From an uncultured Clostridia bacterium (GTDB lineage: Bacteria > Bacillota > Clostridia > Christensenellales > Borkfalkiaceae): a DNA stretch of 64,000 bases. The notes beneath the pieces were generated by a model. It made no database searches, had not been told where the DNA came from, and was given only the letters and a program-made list of their open reading frames with translations. The stretch is taken from NCBI GenBank assembly GCA_934248055.1, contig CAKQKI010000002.1, positions 179,086-243,085 on the forward strand. Reading direction: 5' to 3'. Shown here piece after piece: positions 1 through 8,224 of the stretch. The position numbers and the translations under genes were made by a program. Positions within the stretch are counted from its first letter, which is position 1; the number at the start of each line of letters is the position of its first letter.

Positions 1-229
1 AAGGTTTACCTAAAACGGTCTTTTTAAGAACGAAATATTTTTTTAAATGCCTTACTTCGAGTATCGCTTCCGTATCTGCAGGCAACGCTTTATCTCTTTC
101 GATAGCTTCTTCTTTTTCGTTGCTTTCTTTCAGAAATTCCGCTTCGTCGTCAAAGTTTTTAAATTCGCTTTCGCTTTCATCTGTATCCGCGACGGAGTTT
201 TTTTTGGTTTCTTCTATATCTTTATCCAT
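1..229 (-). CDS. oppF: OppF-type oligopeptide ABC transporter ATPase, N-terminal fragment (runs off the window)
   Basis: The first 76 codons of a gene that continues beyond base 1. Its ATG (229-227) overlaps the TAA of the upstream oppD gene by one base (TAATG), so the two are translationally coupled. Residues 1 to about 55 form a very acidic extension rich in D, E and K. It is followed by ILEVRHLKKYF, the usual opening strand of an OppF/DppF nucleotide-binding domain. In the family this ATPase pairs with OppD to power peptide import through OppB and OppC. The Walker motifs lie outside the window, so the call rests on the opening motif and on the gene order oppA-B-C-D-F. The acidic extension is not typical of well-known OppF proteins. 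Confidence 0.8.
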   Translation of the reverse strand, partial: MDKDIEETKKNSVADTDESESEFKNFDDEAEFLKESNEKEEAIERDKALPADTEAILEVRHLKKYFVLKKTVLGKP

Positions 230-1590
230 TATTTATTATCCTCCGTTTCGTAAAGGTGGCAGGCAACGAAATGAGTAGGACTTACCTTTATCATTTCGGG
301 ATACGCTCCCGAACAACGATTCACGCACTTTGAGCATCTCTCTTTAAAGTAGCAGTAATCGGGCATATCTATGGGGTTGGGAACGTTGCCCGGTATATTA
401 AACAATTTATCTTCTTTCGACTGCATAGTCGGCTTCGATTTCTGAAGACCTTGCGTATACGGGTGCAAGGGGTTATGGAAAATTTCAGAAGCCGTACCCT
501 GCTCGATTATTCTTCCCGCATACATTACGACGACGTAATCCGCCATTTCGGCGATAACGCCGAGATCGTGAGTAATTAAAAGTATCGAACCGTTGATACG
601 CCTTTTCAAGTCGTTGAATAAATCGAGAATCTGAGCCTGAATGGTAACGTCGAGCGCGGTGGTCGGCTCGTCTGCGATAATCAGTCTGGGTTCGCCCGCA
701 AGAGCCATTGCGATCATAACCCTTTGGCGCATACCGCCCGAAAGTTCGTGCGGATAGGACGCGTAAACCCGTTCGGGCATTGCAATTCCTACCATTTCGA
801 GCATTTTTATCGAGCGGGATTTGGCAACTTCGTGCGTTGCCCCCGGAACGTGAAGAAGAGTTACTTCGTCGAGTTGGTTGCCTATCGTGAACACGGGGTT
901 TAAAGAAGTCATCGGCTCCTGAAAAACCATTGCCATCTGTCTGCCGCGCAGACGATACATTTCCTTTATAGGCATTTTCGCTATATCGAAAACTTTTTCT
1001 TCTTTTTCGAAAATACCGAGACCGTTATCGTCGGTGAGTTGGACGGGGCGCATTACGGGCTTGCCGTCTTTATCCTTTTTTACTTCGCCGAGTTTGTTTT
1101 TAACTTCTTCGTATACTATTTCGCCGTTTTCGTCGCGCTTATAAACGGGAATACAATTACCCTTTTCGTCGCGCATGAAATCGTTTGCCTTAAATCTTAT
1201 CGAGCCTTTTACGATTTGTCCGCTCGGACCCTGCAAAAGACGCATAACCGACATAGAAGTTACCGATTTACCGCAACCCGACTCGCCTACCACGCCTACC
1301 GTGGAGTTGAGCGGAATACTGAAAGTAACGCCGTTTACCGCTTTTACGACGCCTGCGTCCGTAAAGAAATACGAGTGAAGGTCTTCTATTTCGAGAATAT
1401 CGTCGGCATTTTTCATTTCCGCAAGATATTCCGATTCGGGAACTCTTTTGTTTTTGAGTTTTTCAAGGCGGCGCATTTCCTTTGCGTTCGCCTTTGCGAT
1501 TTCTCTTATTTCTTTTCCCGTAAGGAAATGATTGTCGGATTTTTTAGTGTTATCTTCGCTTTGATTTTTGTTAAACAATCTGAGTTTCAT
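229..1590 (-). CDS. oppD: OppD-type oligopeptide ABC transporter ATP-binding protein
   Basis: A 453-residue cytoplasmic ATPase subunit that hydrolyses ATP to drive peptide import. Seen: Walker A GESGCGKS (about 102-109), Q-loop FQEP (about 223), signature LSGGMRQR (about 283), Walker B LIIADEP (about 303) and H-loop histidine (about 341). The C-terminal oligopeptide/dipeptide (HPY) domain has cysteines near 413, 419, 422, 426 and 444. Related DppD/OppD proteins are known to bind a [4Fe-4S] cluster with such cysteines. The protein is longer than the usual 320-350 residues because of a basic helical N-terminal extension (1 to about 62) and a charged insert (about 135-205) between Walker A and the Q-loop. 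It starts 3 bases after oppC and is coupled to oppF. Confidence 0.95.
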   Translation of the reverse strand: MKLRLFNKNQSEDNTKKSDNHFLTGKEIREIAKANAKEMRRLEKLKNKRVPESEYLAEMKNADDILEIEDLHSYFFTDAGVVKAVNGVTFSIPLNSTVGVVGESGCGKSVTSMSVMRLLQGPSGQIVKGSIRFKANDFMRDEKGNCIPVYKRDENGEIVYEEVKNKLGEVKKDKDGKPVMRPVQLTDDNGLGIFEKEEKVFDIAKMPIKEMYRLRGRQMAMVFQEPMTSLNPVFTIGNQLDEVTLLHVPGATHEVAKSRSIKMLEMVGIAMPERVYASYPHELSGGMRQRVMIAMALAGEPRLIIADEPTTALDVTIQAQILDLFNDLKRRINGSILLITHDLGVIAEMADYVVVMYAGRIIEQGTASEIFHNPLHPYTQGLQKSKPTMQSKEDKLFNIPGNVPNPIDMPDYCYFKERCSKCVNRCSGAYPEMIKVSPTHFVACHLYETEDNK

Positions 1591-1593
1591 TCC

Positions 1594-2709
1594 TTATCTC
1601 CTTTGTTTCGGGTCGAGCGCGTCGCGCAAGCCGTCGCCGATAAAGTTAAAACCTAAAACCGCTATTATTATGCAAATACCCGACGGTACCCACACGTTAA
1701 GATAGTTTTTAAGTATAACGGGGTTACGGGAAATAACTTCTATCATCGTACCCCAGGACGCGAAAGGAACGCGGACGCCGAGATTTAAGTAAGATAAAGT
1801 AGACTCGTAAAGTATCATACTGCCCAGAGATAACGTCATCGAAACGAGTATCTGCGGCAGAATGTTCGGTATAAGGTGCTTGAATATTTTTCTCGGAGTG
1901 GAATAACCCATCGCCTCTGCCGCAACCATATATTCCTGTTCGCGAAGGAACAGAATCTGACCGCGGACGAGCCTTGCCATTCCCGGCCACGAGAACAGCG
2001 ACAGTATTCCCATAAGTAAATAAATGTAATATTCCGACGGAACGTTACGTGATTGCAGCACCGAACCTATTATAAGCATGAGCGGTAAAGTGGGCAAGCA
2101 TATAAGCACGTCGCATACGCGCATTATGATATTGTCGACCACGCCGCCGTAATACCCCGCCACGCCGCCGAGAATAATCCCGAGAGCCGAAGTCATGAAT
2201 ACCGCAAGAAAACTTATGGAAAGAGAAAGCCTGCCGCCGTACATCAGACGGGTAAATATATCGAGCCCCTTTTCGTCGGTACCGAGAATATGGCTTGCCG
2301 AAGGCTTCGCGAGAGTGTTTATGCTTTTACCTGAAACGATAATCTGCACCGCGCCGTGCGAGTCGCCGGGAATATCGAAGCGGTCGTAAACAATCGCGCC
2401 TTTTCTGTCTACTTCGATTTCTCCCCACTGATTGTAAACGAGCGGACCTACCCAGCAAAAAAGAAACAGTACCGCAAGCATTATAAGACCCGTAAGGGAA
2501 AGTTTCGAGCGGAAAAATCTGCGTAAAACCATTCGCGTAGGCGACATGAGTTTTACGTTTTTATCGAGCGGCTTTTCACCGTCGTCAATGATTTCGGATA
2601 CGTTTTCGTCTATTGCGTTTTCGGCGGAGTAAATTATTTCTTCTTCACCCGCGCCCGTTTCAAGCGCTTCTTCGGGTAAAATGTTTTCCTTTTTTTCCTG
2701 ATTATCCAT
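1594..2709 (-). CDS. oppC: OppC-type oligopeptide ABC transporter permease
   Basis: A 371-residue inner permease subunit of the peptide importer. After an acidic cytoplasmic extension of about 50 residues comes the conserved OppC/DppC entry motif (SPTRMVLRRFFRSKLS), a first membrane helix (about 72-90), the loop motif HILGTDEKGLDIFTRL (about 140-155), then five further hydrophobic segments. The EAA loop that docks on the ATPase is near 258-285 (EYMVAAEAMGYS). It lies 12 bases downstream of oppB and 3 bases upstream of oppD, so it belongs to the same mRNA. The long acidic tail is absent from typical OppC proteins of about 300 residues. Confidence 0.95.
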   Translation of the reverse strand: MDNQEKKENILPEEALETGAGEEEIIYSAENAIDENVSEIIDDGEKPLDKNVKLMSPTRMVLRRFFRSKLSLTGLIMLAVLFLFCWVGPLVYNQWGEIEVDRKGAIVYDRFDIPGDSHGAVQIIVSGKSINTLAKPSASHILGTDEKGLDIFTRLMYGGRLSLSISFLAVFMTSALGIILGGVAGYYGGVVDNIIMRVCDVLICLPTLPLMLIIGSVLQSRNVPSEYYIYLLMGILSLFSWPGMARLVRGQILFLREQEYMVAAEAMGYSTPRKIFKHLIPNILPQILVSMTLSLGSMILYESTLSYLNLGVRVPFASWGTMIEVISRNPVILKNYLNVWVPSGICIIIAVLGFNFIGDGLRDALDPKQRR

Positions 2710-2721
2710 ATTTACCTCAAA

Positions 2722-3714
2722 TTACGCAAGTTTTACGCGCGGATCCACCACGGCGTACATAAGGTCTGCAAGCAATACGCCTAATACCGACAATGCGGCA
2801 AGGAACATATTGTAAGTCATAATTACCGGAATATCGACCTGCGTCATCGCGTTGAGCGCGAACTGCCCCATGCCGGGAAGGTCGAAAACCTGTTCTGTTA
2901 TCATCGCGCCCGAAAAAAGCGACGGAATAAGCCCCGCAAGACTCGTTACGAGCGGTATCATAGTGTTTCTGAAAGCGTGTTTATATATAACCTTGCTTTC
3001 TTTAAGACCTTTGGCGCGCGCCGTTCTTATGTAGTCGGAATTCAGAACTTCGAGCATGTTCGTTCTTGTCATTCTCATTCTCGAACCTATGCTCAATATT
3101 ACCACCGTAAGTACGGGAAGGAACATGTGGCGGAGATAGTCTATGAATTTATCCCAGCCGCTTGCAAAAGTAACGCCGGCGGTACCCATTCCGGAAACGG
3201 GGAACCAGTCGAGTTTTATGGCGAATATGTCTTTAAGCATCTGTCCGAAAAAGAAAGACGGCAAAGATATGCCTATAAGAACGAGTATGGTTACGATATA
3301 ATCGCGCAAAGAATACTGATGCGTGGCAGCCGTAATTCCGAGAGGAATGGCAATCATAAATTCAAAAACGGTTGCGATAGCGGCAATGATAAAAGAAGTG
3401 CCAAGCCTGTCCGCATTGAAAATTTCGCCGAGAACTTCGCGCTGATTTATAAAACTCTTACCGAAATTAAGATGGCATATATTGCCAAGCCAGGTGAAAT
3501 ATCCTTCGATAATCGTTCCGTCTAACCCGTAGGTTTTATACATTTGCTGCTTTAATTCTTCAGTAACGCCGTCGCCGCCCGCCTGACTTAAAATTACGAT
3601 TTTATTCATAATAAAGTCTGTCGGCATACAGCGAAGCAGAGTATAAAGAAGCAACGAAACGCCTAATAATATCAATAAGGATATTCCGATCCTTTTAAGA
3701 ATGTATTTGAACAT
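2722..3714 (-). CDS. oppB: OppB-type oligopeptide ABC transporter permease
   Basis: A 330-residue permease that pairs with OppC to form the membrane channel for peptides. The opening MFKYILKRIG followed by a long membrane helix (about 10-28) is the standard OppB/DppB N-terminus. A periplasm-facing stretch is followed by five more hydrophobic segments. The EAA motif is at about 228-240 (YIRTARAKGLKES), and the VFDLPGMGQF element typical of the family is near 276-285. Length is normal for the family. A GGAG ribosome site lies a few bases before the ATG. The gene is separated from oppA by 148 bases that hold a strong hairpin, which may lower transcription of oppB-F relative to oppA. Confidence 0.95.
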   Translation of the reverse strand: MFKYILKRIGISLLILLGVSLLLYTLLRCMPTDFIMNKIVILSQAGGDGVTEELKQQMYKTYGLDGTIIEGYFTWLGNICHLNFGKSFINQREVLGEIFNADRLGTSFIIAAIATVFEFMIAIPLGITAATHQYSLRDYIVTILVLIGISLPSFFFGQMLKDIFAIKLDWFPVSGMGTAGVTFASGWDKFIDYLRHMFLPVLTVVILSIGSRMRMTRTNMLEVLNSDYIRTARAKGLKESKVIYKHAFRNTMIPLVTSLAGLIPSLFSGAMITEQVFDLPGMGQFALNAMTQVDIPVIMTYNMFLAALSVLGVLLADLMYAVVDPRVKLA

Positions 3715-3787
3715 TTTTGCTCCGATTGCAAATAACGGAAAACCGTTTTTGCGGTAATAGTGTGAAAAAAATAAAATTTTAAAATCA

Positions 3788-3817
3788 CCGCTGCCTTCCC
3801 CGATCGGGGAAGGCGGT
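3788..3817 (-). terminator. Internal terminator/attenuator hairpin between oppA and oppB
   Basis: A perfect 9-bp stem with a GATC loop (3793-3814: GCCTTCCCC, GATC, GGGGAAGGC), extended by a few imperfect pairs. On the minus strand it is followed by an A/T-rich stretch with several T runs. It lies after the oppA stop and before oppB, where many binding-protein operons have a partial terminator that yields more binding protein than permease. Partial read-through is inferred. Confidence 0.7.
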
Positions 3818-3862
3818 AATTTTTTATTTATAAACAGAGTAACGGTTATAAATCGTTTCCGC

Positions 3863-6565
3863 TTATTTAACGAGTTCGAGTTCCCATATCTTGTCTATCG
3901 GAGAAGTATACGGGTTAAGATCGGCATTGCTTTCGACGAATCCTTTAACGGTGTTGGAGTTATACGCGTATAAATTATCCCTTTGATATACGGGCATTTC
4001 TATAGCGAGCCTTAAAACGAGATCCATCGCCTTTTTGTAAAGTTCTTTACGCCTGTTCATATCGAGCGTTTCTCTTGCAAGGTCGATATATTCGCTTAAA
4101 TTATAATTCCTTCCGTCGCTTTCGTCTTTTACGCCGTCGCCCATTATGATACTCTTTTCATAACCGTAAATATCGTCGGACCCCGTTTTGATTTCGCGGT
4201 AACCCCACGCGTAAACGGACGTAGCGGTAGAATCTTTATGATACACCTGATACATATCGGGGTCGATAGTCGAACCCCAGGCAGCCGCCCATACCTGAAG
4301 CGAACCCGTTGCAAGTTTGGTAAGAGCCTGAGAATCCGCAACGATTTCAACCTTTTTCCACCCGCATTCCTTAAGGAGTTCCTGCGCGTGCTTGAATACC
4401 TGATAGGTAGGATGCTCGGTTATCGAAGCGCCCGCTATCGTAAGTTTTAACTGAAACGTTTCGGGGTTGATTTCCGAATTCGTTATTGCTTCTGTATAAC
4501 TCTTTATTTTATTTTTAGCGTCGGCGTCGCCAAGCCACTGAAGATAATCGTGTCCGTTCGGAAGCGAATTGTTGTTGCTGTCGTAAGGATACGCCCAGTT
4601 TACCATAGACATAGGCCAGTCTATATTCTTACAGGTGTTCGTTTTGTAGTAGCCTTTTGCAAGAGACGTTTGCATAGCCGCCATTATGGCTCTGCGTGCG
4701 TTAACGTCGGGAACTTTACCCGCGTTAATACCGATATAGCCGTAACCGAGTTGCATCGTGGAAAGATTTTTAAAGCCTTTGGATTCCATGGCGTCGAGTC
4801 TTTCCGAGTTATCCGTGGTAAGTTGCGGAGTAACGTAGTCGACTTCGCCCTTTTCGAGTTTATCGATCGCGTTTGCCGAACTTACTACGAGAAGTTGGAC
4901 TTTTTCGGCTTTAACGGGGAACATAAAGTGCTTGTTCGCCTTATAGAACACCGTGTTTGCTTTAACGAATTCCGAGCCGCTCGGATTGTCTTTATTTTTG
5001 CTGTCGGTTGCGACGTACGGTCCCGCGCCGACAGGCACTTCTACGTGCTTCTGCGATTGAATAACGTTGCCCTGGAATTCCGCGTCGGCATATCTTACGC
5101 CGAATTTATTGTTGGCAATGTCTATTTCTTCGCCGTCTGGCTTTTCGCTCGAAGCGGTGTAATAATGCGCGGGAGCAACCGTAAAGCCGAAGTTATAAAT
5201 GGCTTTCGGGTCAACCCCGTCTACGGTTATTCTGAGAACGTCGTATTCGTTGGGATTAGCGGGCGTTCCGTCGGCGTTATGGCTCGTTGCCACTTTGTAT
5301 TCTTCGCTCGTTTTAACGATTTTGCCGTCTGCGCCCTTGCTCCAGGACTCCGCTTTTACCTTATCCGTATTACCGGTATGTCCGAGAGAAACAACGCCTT
5401 CTATATTGTTATAAATCTTTTCTCTGTCCTGCATTATATACGAACGCGCGTCGCCCGTGTATTTGGTAAGAACGGTGCCGGCGGTCGACCATGCGGTAAG
5501 AACTTCGTTAAGATTATAAGTTAATTTATCTTTTACTACGAAATTTATCGCCTTTTCTTCGGTATTATATCTTTCAAGATAAGATTTGTATCCTTCTTCG
5601 AATTTTACGATGTTCGTAAGATCTTCTCTGCCGTGATCGTCTTTATAAACGGGCTTGATATATCCGAGATAAAAGAAAAACTTAAAAATATCGTTTTTGA
5701 ATTCGGGATGTTCTTTATAAGGGCTTTTCGTTAAATCGTAAGCCTCTTTCGTTGCTCTGAAATCCGATTCGATTTCCTTTTTAAAGGTTTCGCAAACGTA
5801 ATCGTAGTCCTTTATAAGTTGCTTTTTGTAGTCGATATCGGCTTTATCCTGGAACGCTCCCGTATAACCGGGACTCGGCTCGTAATCGCTGCTGTTTATA
5901 TAGTTTACGATATCTTCTCTCGTCGCTTCGTACGAATAAGTGCCGCCCGTGTCGGACTTATTGAAAGGACCGTCCGTATAAACGTCTATAAGTTCCTGCC
6001 GTCTTTCGAAAGCAAGCCCCGCGGCCGTATTGTTGAGTTCAGACTCGTCGCCTTCGGTATCGCTTTGCGTTCTGTACTTTGAAAGCCCTTTTATCTTTAT
6101 CGAATACATGGTAGACGAACCCGTGTAAACGGGATCGAGATATTCGTAAATATTGAACATAACGTCGTTCATCGTAAGCGGCTTGCCGTCTGAGAATTTA
6201 AGTCCGTTTTTAAGAACAAACGTGTAAACGGTTTCGTTGGGATCGCTCGTGTCGACGCTGTACGCTTTAACAACGCACGCGTAATCGTCGCCCGCTACCA
6301 TCTGAGCGGTGCCGTACGGTCCGTAATTACTGTCTTTAACGTATTCGGTGGAAAGCATTCCTATCTGAGTAAGACTTATAACGTTGTGATCCGCTCCCGC
6401 GGTAGCGTAAAACGGATTGAACAATCCGCTCAGTTCTTCACTCATAAGAACGATTGCGTCCTTTTTCGTTTTCGGCTTGCACGCGTTGGCGGACATTCCT
6501 AACGAAATACACGTGACGATTGCCAGCGCCGAACTTATCAGGCGTGAAAATCTGTTTTTCTTCAT
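3863..6565 (-). CDS. oppA: Oligopeptide-binding lipoprotein of the Opp importer, oversized
   Basis: A 900-residue substrate-binding protein (SBP_bac_5 family). It captures peptides outside the membrane and delivers them to OppBC. The N-terminus is a lipoprotein signal with the lipobox SANAC and acylated Cys29. The first family block is visible near residues 100-135 (KFSDGKPLTMNDVMFNIYEY). The second resumes near 510 (VPVGAGPYVATDS) and continues to the end with the typical NRRKELYKKAMDLVL segment (about 835). Between them lie some 370 residues, far more than in standard 540-residue OppA, including a charged helical stretch (about 215-345). It starts 13 bases after the preceding lipoprotein gene, so it is part of the protease operon. 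Peptides are the likely ligand, but no ligand can be proved. Confidence 0.92.
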   Translation of the reverse strand: MKKNRFSRLISSALAIVTCISLGMSANACKPKTKKDAIVLMSEELSGLFNPFYATAGADHNVISLTQIGMLSTEYVKDSNYGPYGTAQMVAGDDYACVVKAYSVDTSDPNETVYTFVLKNGLKFSDGKPLTMNDVMFNIYEYLDPVYTGSSTMYSIKIKGLSKYRTQSDTEGDESELNNTAAGLAFERRQELIDVYTDGPFNKSDTGGTYSYEATREDIVNYINSSDYEPSPGYTGAFQDKADIDYKKQLIKDYDYVCETFKKEIESDFRATKEAYDLTKSPYKEHPEFKNDIFKFFFYLGYIKPVYKDDHGREDLTNIVKFEEGYKSYLERYNTEEKAINFVVKDKLTYNLNEVLTAWSTAGTVLTKYTGDARSYIMQDREKIYNNIEGVVSLGHTGNTDKVKAESWSKGADGKIVKTSEEYKVATSHNADGTPANPNEYDVLRITVDGVDPKAIYNFGFTVAPAHYYTASSEKPDGEEIDIANNKFGVRYADAEFQGNVIQSQKHVEVPVGAGPYVATDSKNKDNPSGSEFVKANTVFYKANKHFMFPVKAEKVQLLVVSSANAIDKLEKGEVDYVTPQLTTDNSERLDAMESKGFKNLSTMQLGYGYIGINAGKVPDVNARRAIMAAMQTSLAKGYYKTNTCKNIDWPMSMVNWAYPYDSNNNSLPNGHDYLQWLGDADAKNKIKSYTEAITNSEINPETFQLKLTIAGASITEHPTYQVFKHAQELLKECGWKKVEIVADSQALTKLATGSLQVWAAAWGSTIDPDMYQVYHKDSTATSVYAWGYREIKTGSDDIYGYEKSIIMGDGVKDESDGRNYNLSEYIDLARETLDMNRRKELYKKAMDLVLRLAIEMPVYQRDNLYAYNSNTVKGFVESNADLNPYTSPIDKIWELELVK

Positions 6566-6578
6566 ATATACCTCCGTA

Positions 6579-8204
6579 TTATATTATCTGATACGATTCT
6601 TCAACGTTTTTATATCGCGTAGTCCTGTCGGACTTGATTTCCGCGATAATTTTTGTTCCGCTTATAAACTCTTCTTTCGGAATATGCAACTCGTTTTTAT
6701 CGTTAAAAAGAGCGAAAGAGAAATAGTAAGCGCTTTGTTTCGTAGGCTGATAAGAGCCTACCATAAAATGAAGATCGTTTGCGTCGTAAGTAAGAGATGC
6801 GGCGTCGGGTTTTTCTCTGAAATCGTTTGCCACAAGGTTGAGATTAGCGGATTTTTTGGCTTCGCCGCTCATGGTTACGTAACCGAACGTAAAGTTTGCC
6901 GTTTTTATCGCGACGTCGGATAATTCCGCGCCGTTTTCTATATAACCCGCAAAAGTTCCGAAATAAACCGACTTAACTTCGGTCGTAAGTGCAAGATAAC
7001 CCGACCCCGTGGGAGTTTTAAAGGAAATATTTTTAAAAGTTACGTTCCTGACGGACGCGCCTTTCGCTATTTTTCCGAACAGACCGCCGTAACCCGATTC
7101 TTTGTTCGTATGCGTTACGGTTACGTTCTCAATCGCATTGCCGCCGCCGTCGAACGAACCCGTAAACTCGCCGCTTTCCAAAACCGACGGCCATTTTACG
7201 TTTGTAAAATCGAGATCCTTGCGAATAGTGTAAATCCCTGCAAGATTGCCGTTTTTAGACAACTGTTCGGCAGTGTCGATAACGTATCTTTCTCCCCTTT
7301 CAAAGACAACGTAAACGTTTTTAACTCTGTTCTCTTCGGTGCAGTCGTTTTTATTATACGAGCCGTTATGCGCTATTTTATCCGTTATCTTACTTTCGGG
7401 CAACGCGTTTTCGTCGGAATACGCCGCCATAAACGTTGCGCCGTCAAGCCGCGGGAAATTAAAGGTGGTGCCGTCGCTGTAAGCGGCGGAGTGTTTCATA
7501 GCGCCGTCGGACCAGTCGGGAAGAATCGCCGTGTTTTTATCGTCGCCGCTGCTTTCGTGCGCCAGCAGATCGAAATAGGTTTCGCCGTATTTGGTCCATT
7601 CGGCGTTTGCGGGAGAATCGTTATACTTATAATAATAATCGAATTCGTAATAGCGAATCCAGCCCGCGTATAAAGTCATTTCGAGAACGTCGTTTTCGGC
7701 GGCGTTATACGTAATTTTGTCGGAACCGAAATCCCACGGCTCGCTGTAATCGTAAGCGGGGTATCCCGCTTCTTTGAATTTTTCGTCGACGTAATAAACG
7801 CCGTCGTTAACGTAAAGCCTGCGACCGTATTCGTCAAGAACGTTTCCTTCGGAATCTTTTCTGATAACAGCCTTTTTATACCAGCCGAGCAGCGAATGGT
7901 TCAGAAAAGAAACGTTTATTTTATGAGTGGCGTCGCTCCACAGTTCGGACGAAGTAGGTTCTTTCAGCGAAATGCTTATATTTCCGCTTGAATCCGCTTC
8001 GTATTCCGATGGTTTGAACGCGTGTTTTATTGAAATGGTAGGATCGCTTGCAAACTCGCCGTTAAGCGCTTCGTAAGTGACGAAAATTTTATACCCTTCC
8101 TGCCGAAGTTTATCTATTTCCGTTATCTTCTTGCATGCGGTAAGAGCGAAAGCAAGCGAAGTAACAAACAAAAGAGATAAAATTGTGATAAGTTTCTTTT
8201 TCAT
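6579..8204 (-). CDS. Surface lipoprotein with InlB-type and GLUG-like segments
   Basis: A 541-residue lipoprotein of unknown role. I chose ATG 8204 rather than the longer frame because an AGAGG site lies just upstream and the protein then begins with a clean signal MKKKLITILSLLFVTSLAFA and lipobox LTAC (Cys24). Residues about 80-180 resemble degenerate Listeria-Bacteroides repeats ending in LYAGW. Residues about 310-430 carry IYTIRKDLDF and FTGSFDGGGNAIENVTV followed by GGLFGKI, the pattern of GLUG-type beta-helix repeats seen in bacterial adhesins. It lies 20 bases after the subtilase gene and 13 bases before oppA. Its place between protease and importer suggests a surface accessory such as a docking or substrate-binding protein, but that is inference. 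Confidence 0.8.
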   Translation of the reverse strand: MKKKLITILSLLFVTSLAFALTACKKITEIDKLRQEGYKIFVTYEALNGEFASDPTISIKHAFKPSEYEADSSGNISISLKEPTSSELWSDATHKINVSFLNHSLLGWYKKAVIRKDSEGNVLDEYGRRLYVNDGVYYVDEKFKEAGYPAYDYSEPWDFGSDKITYNAAENDVLEMTLYAGWIRYYEFDYYYKYNDSPANAEWTKYGETYFDLLAHESSGDDKNTAILPDWSDGAMKHSAAYSDGTTFNFPRLDGATFMAAYSDENALPESKITDKIAHNGSYNKNDCTEENRVKNVYVVFERGERYVIDTAEQLSKNGNLAGIYTIRKDLDFTNVKWPSVLESGEFTGSFDGGGNAIENVTVTHTNKESGYGGLFGKIAKGASVRNVTFKNISFKTPTGSGYLALTTEVKSVYFGTFAGYIENGAELSDVAIKTANFTFGYVTMSGEAKKSANLNLVANDFREKPDAASLTYDANDLHFMVGSYQPTKQSAYYFSFALFNDKNELHIPKEEFISGTKIIAEIKSDRTTRYKNVEESYQII

Positions 8205-8224
8205 ATTGCCTCTGACGCCTGAAA

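Noticed and set aside
1039..1656. Long plus-strand frames opposite oppD, and similar long plus-strand frames opposite many other minus-strand genes
   Set aside because: They are mirror frames created by the codon bias of the real genes. They lack ribosome sites and recognisable motifs.
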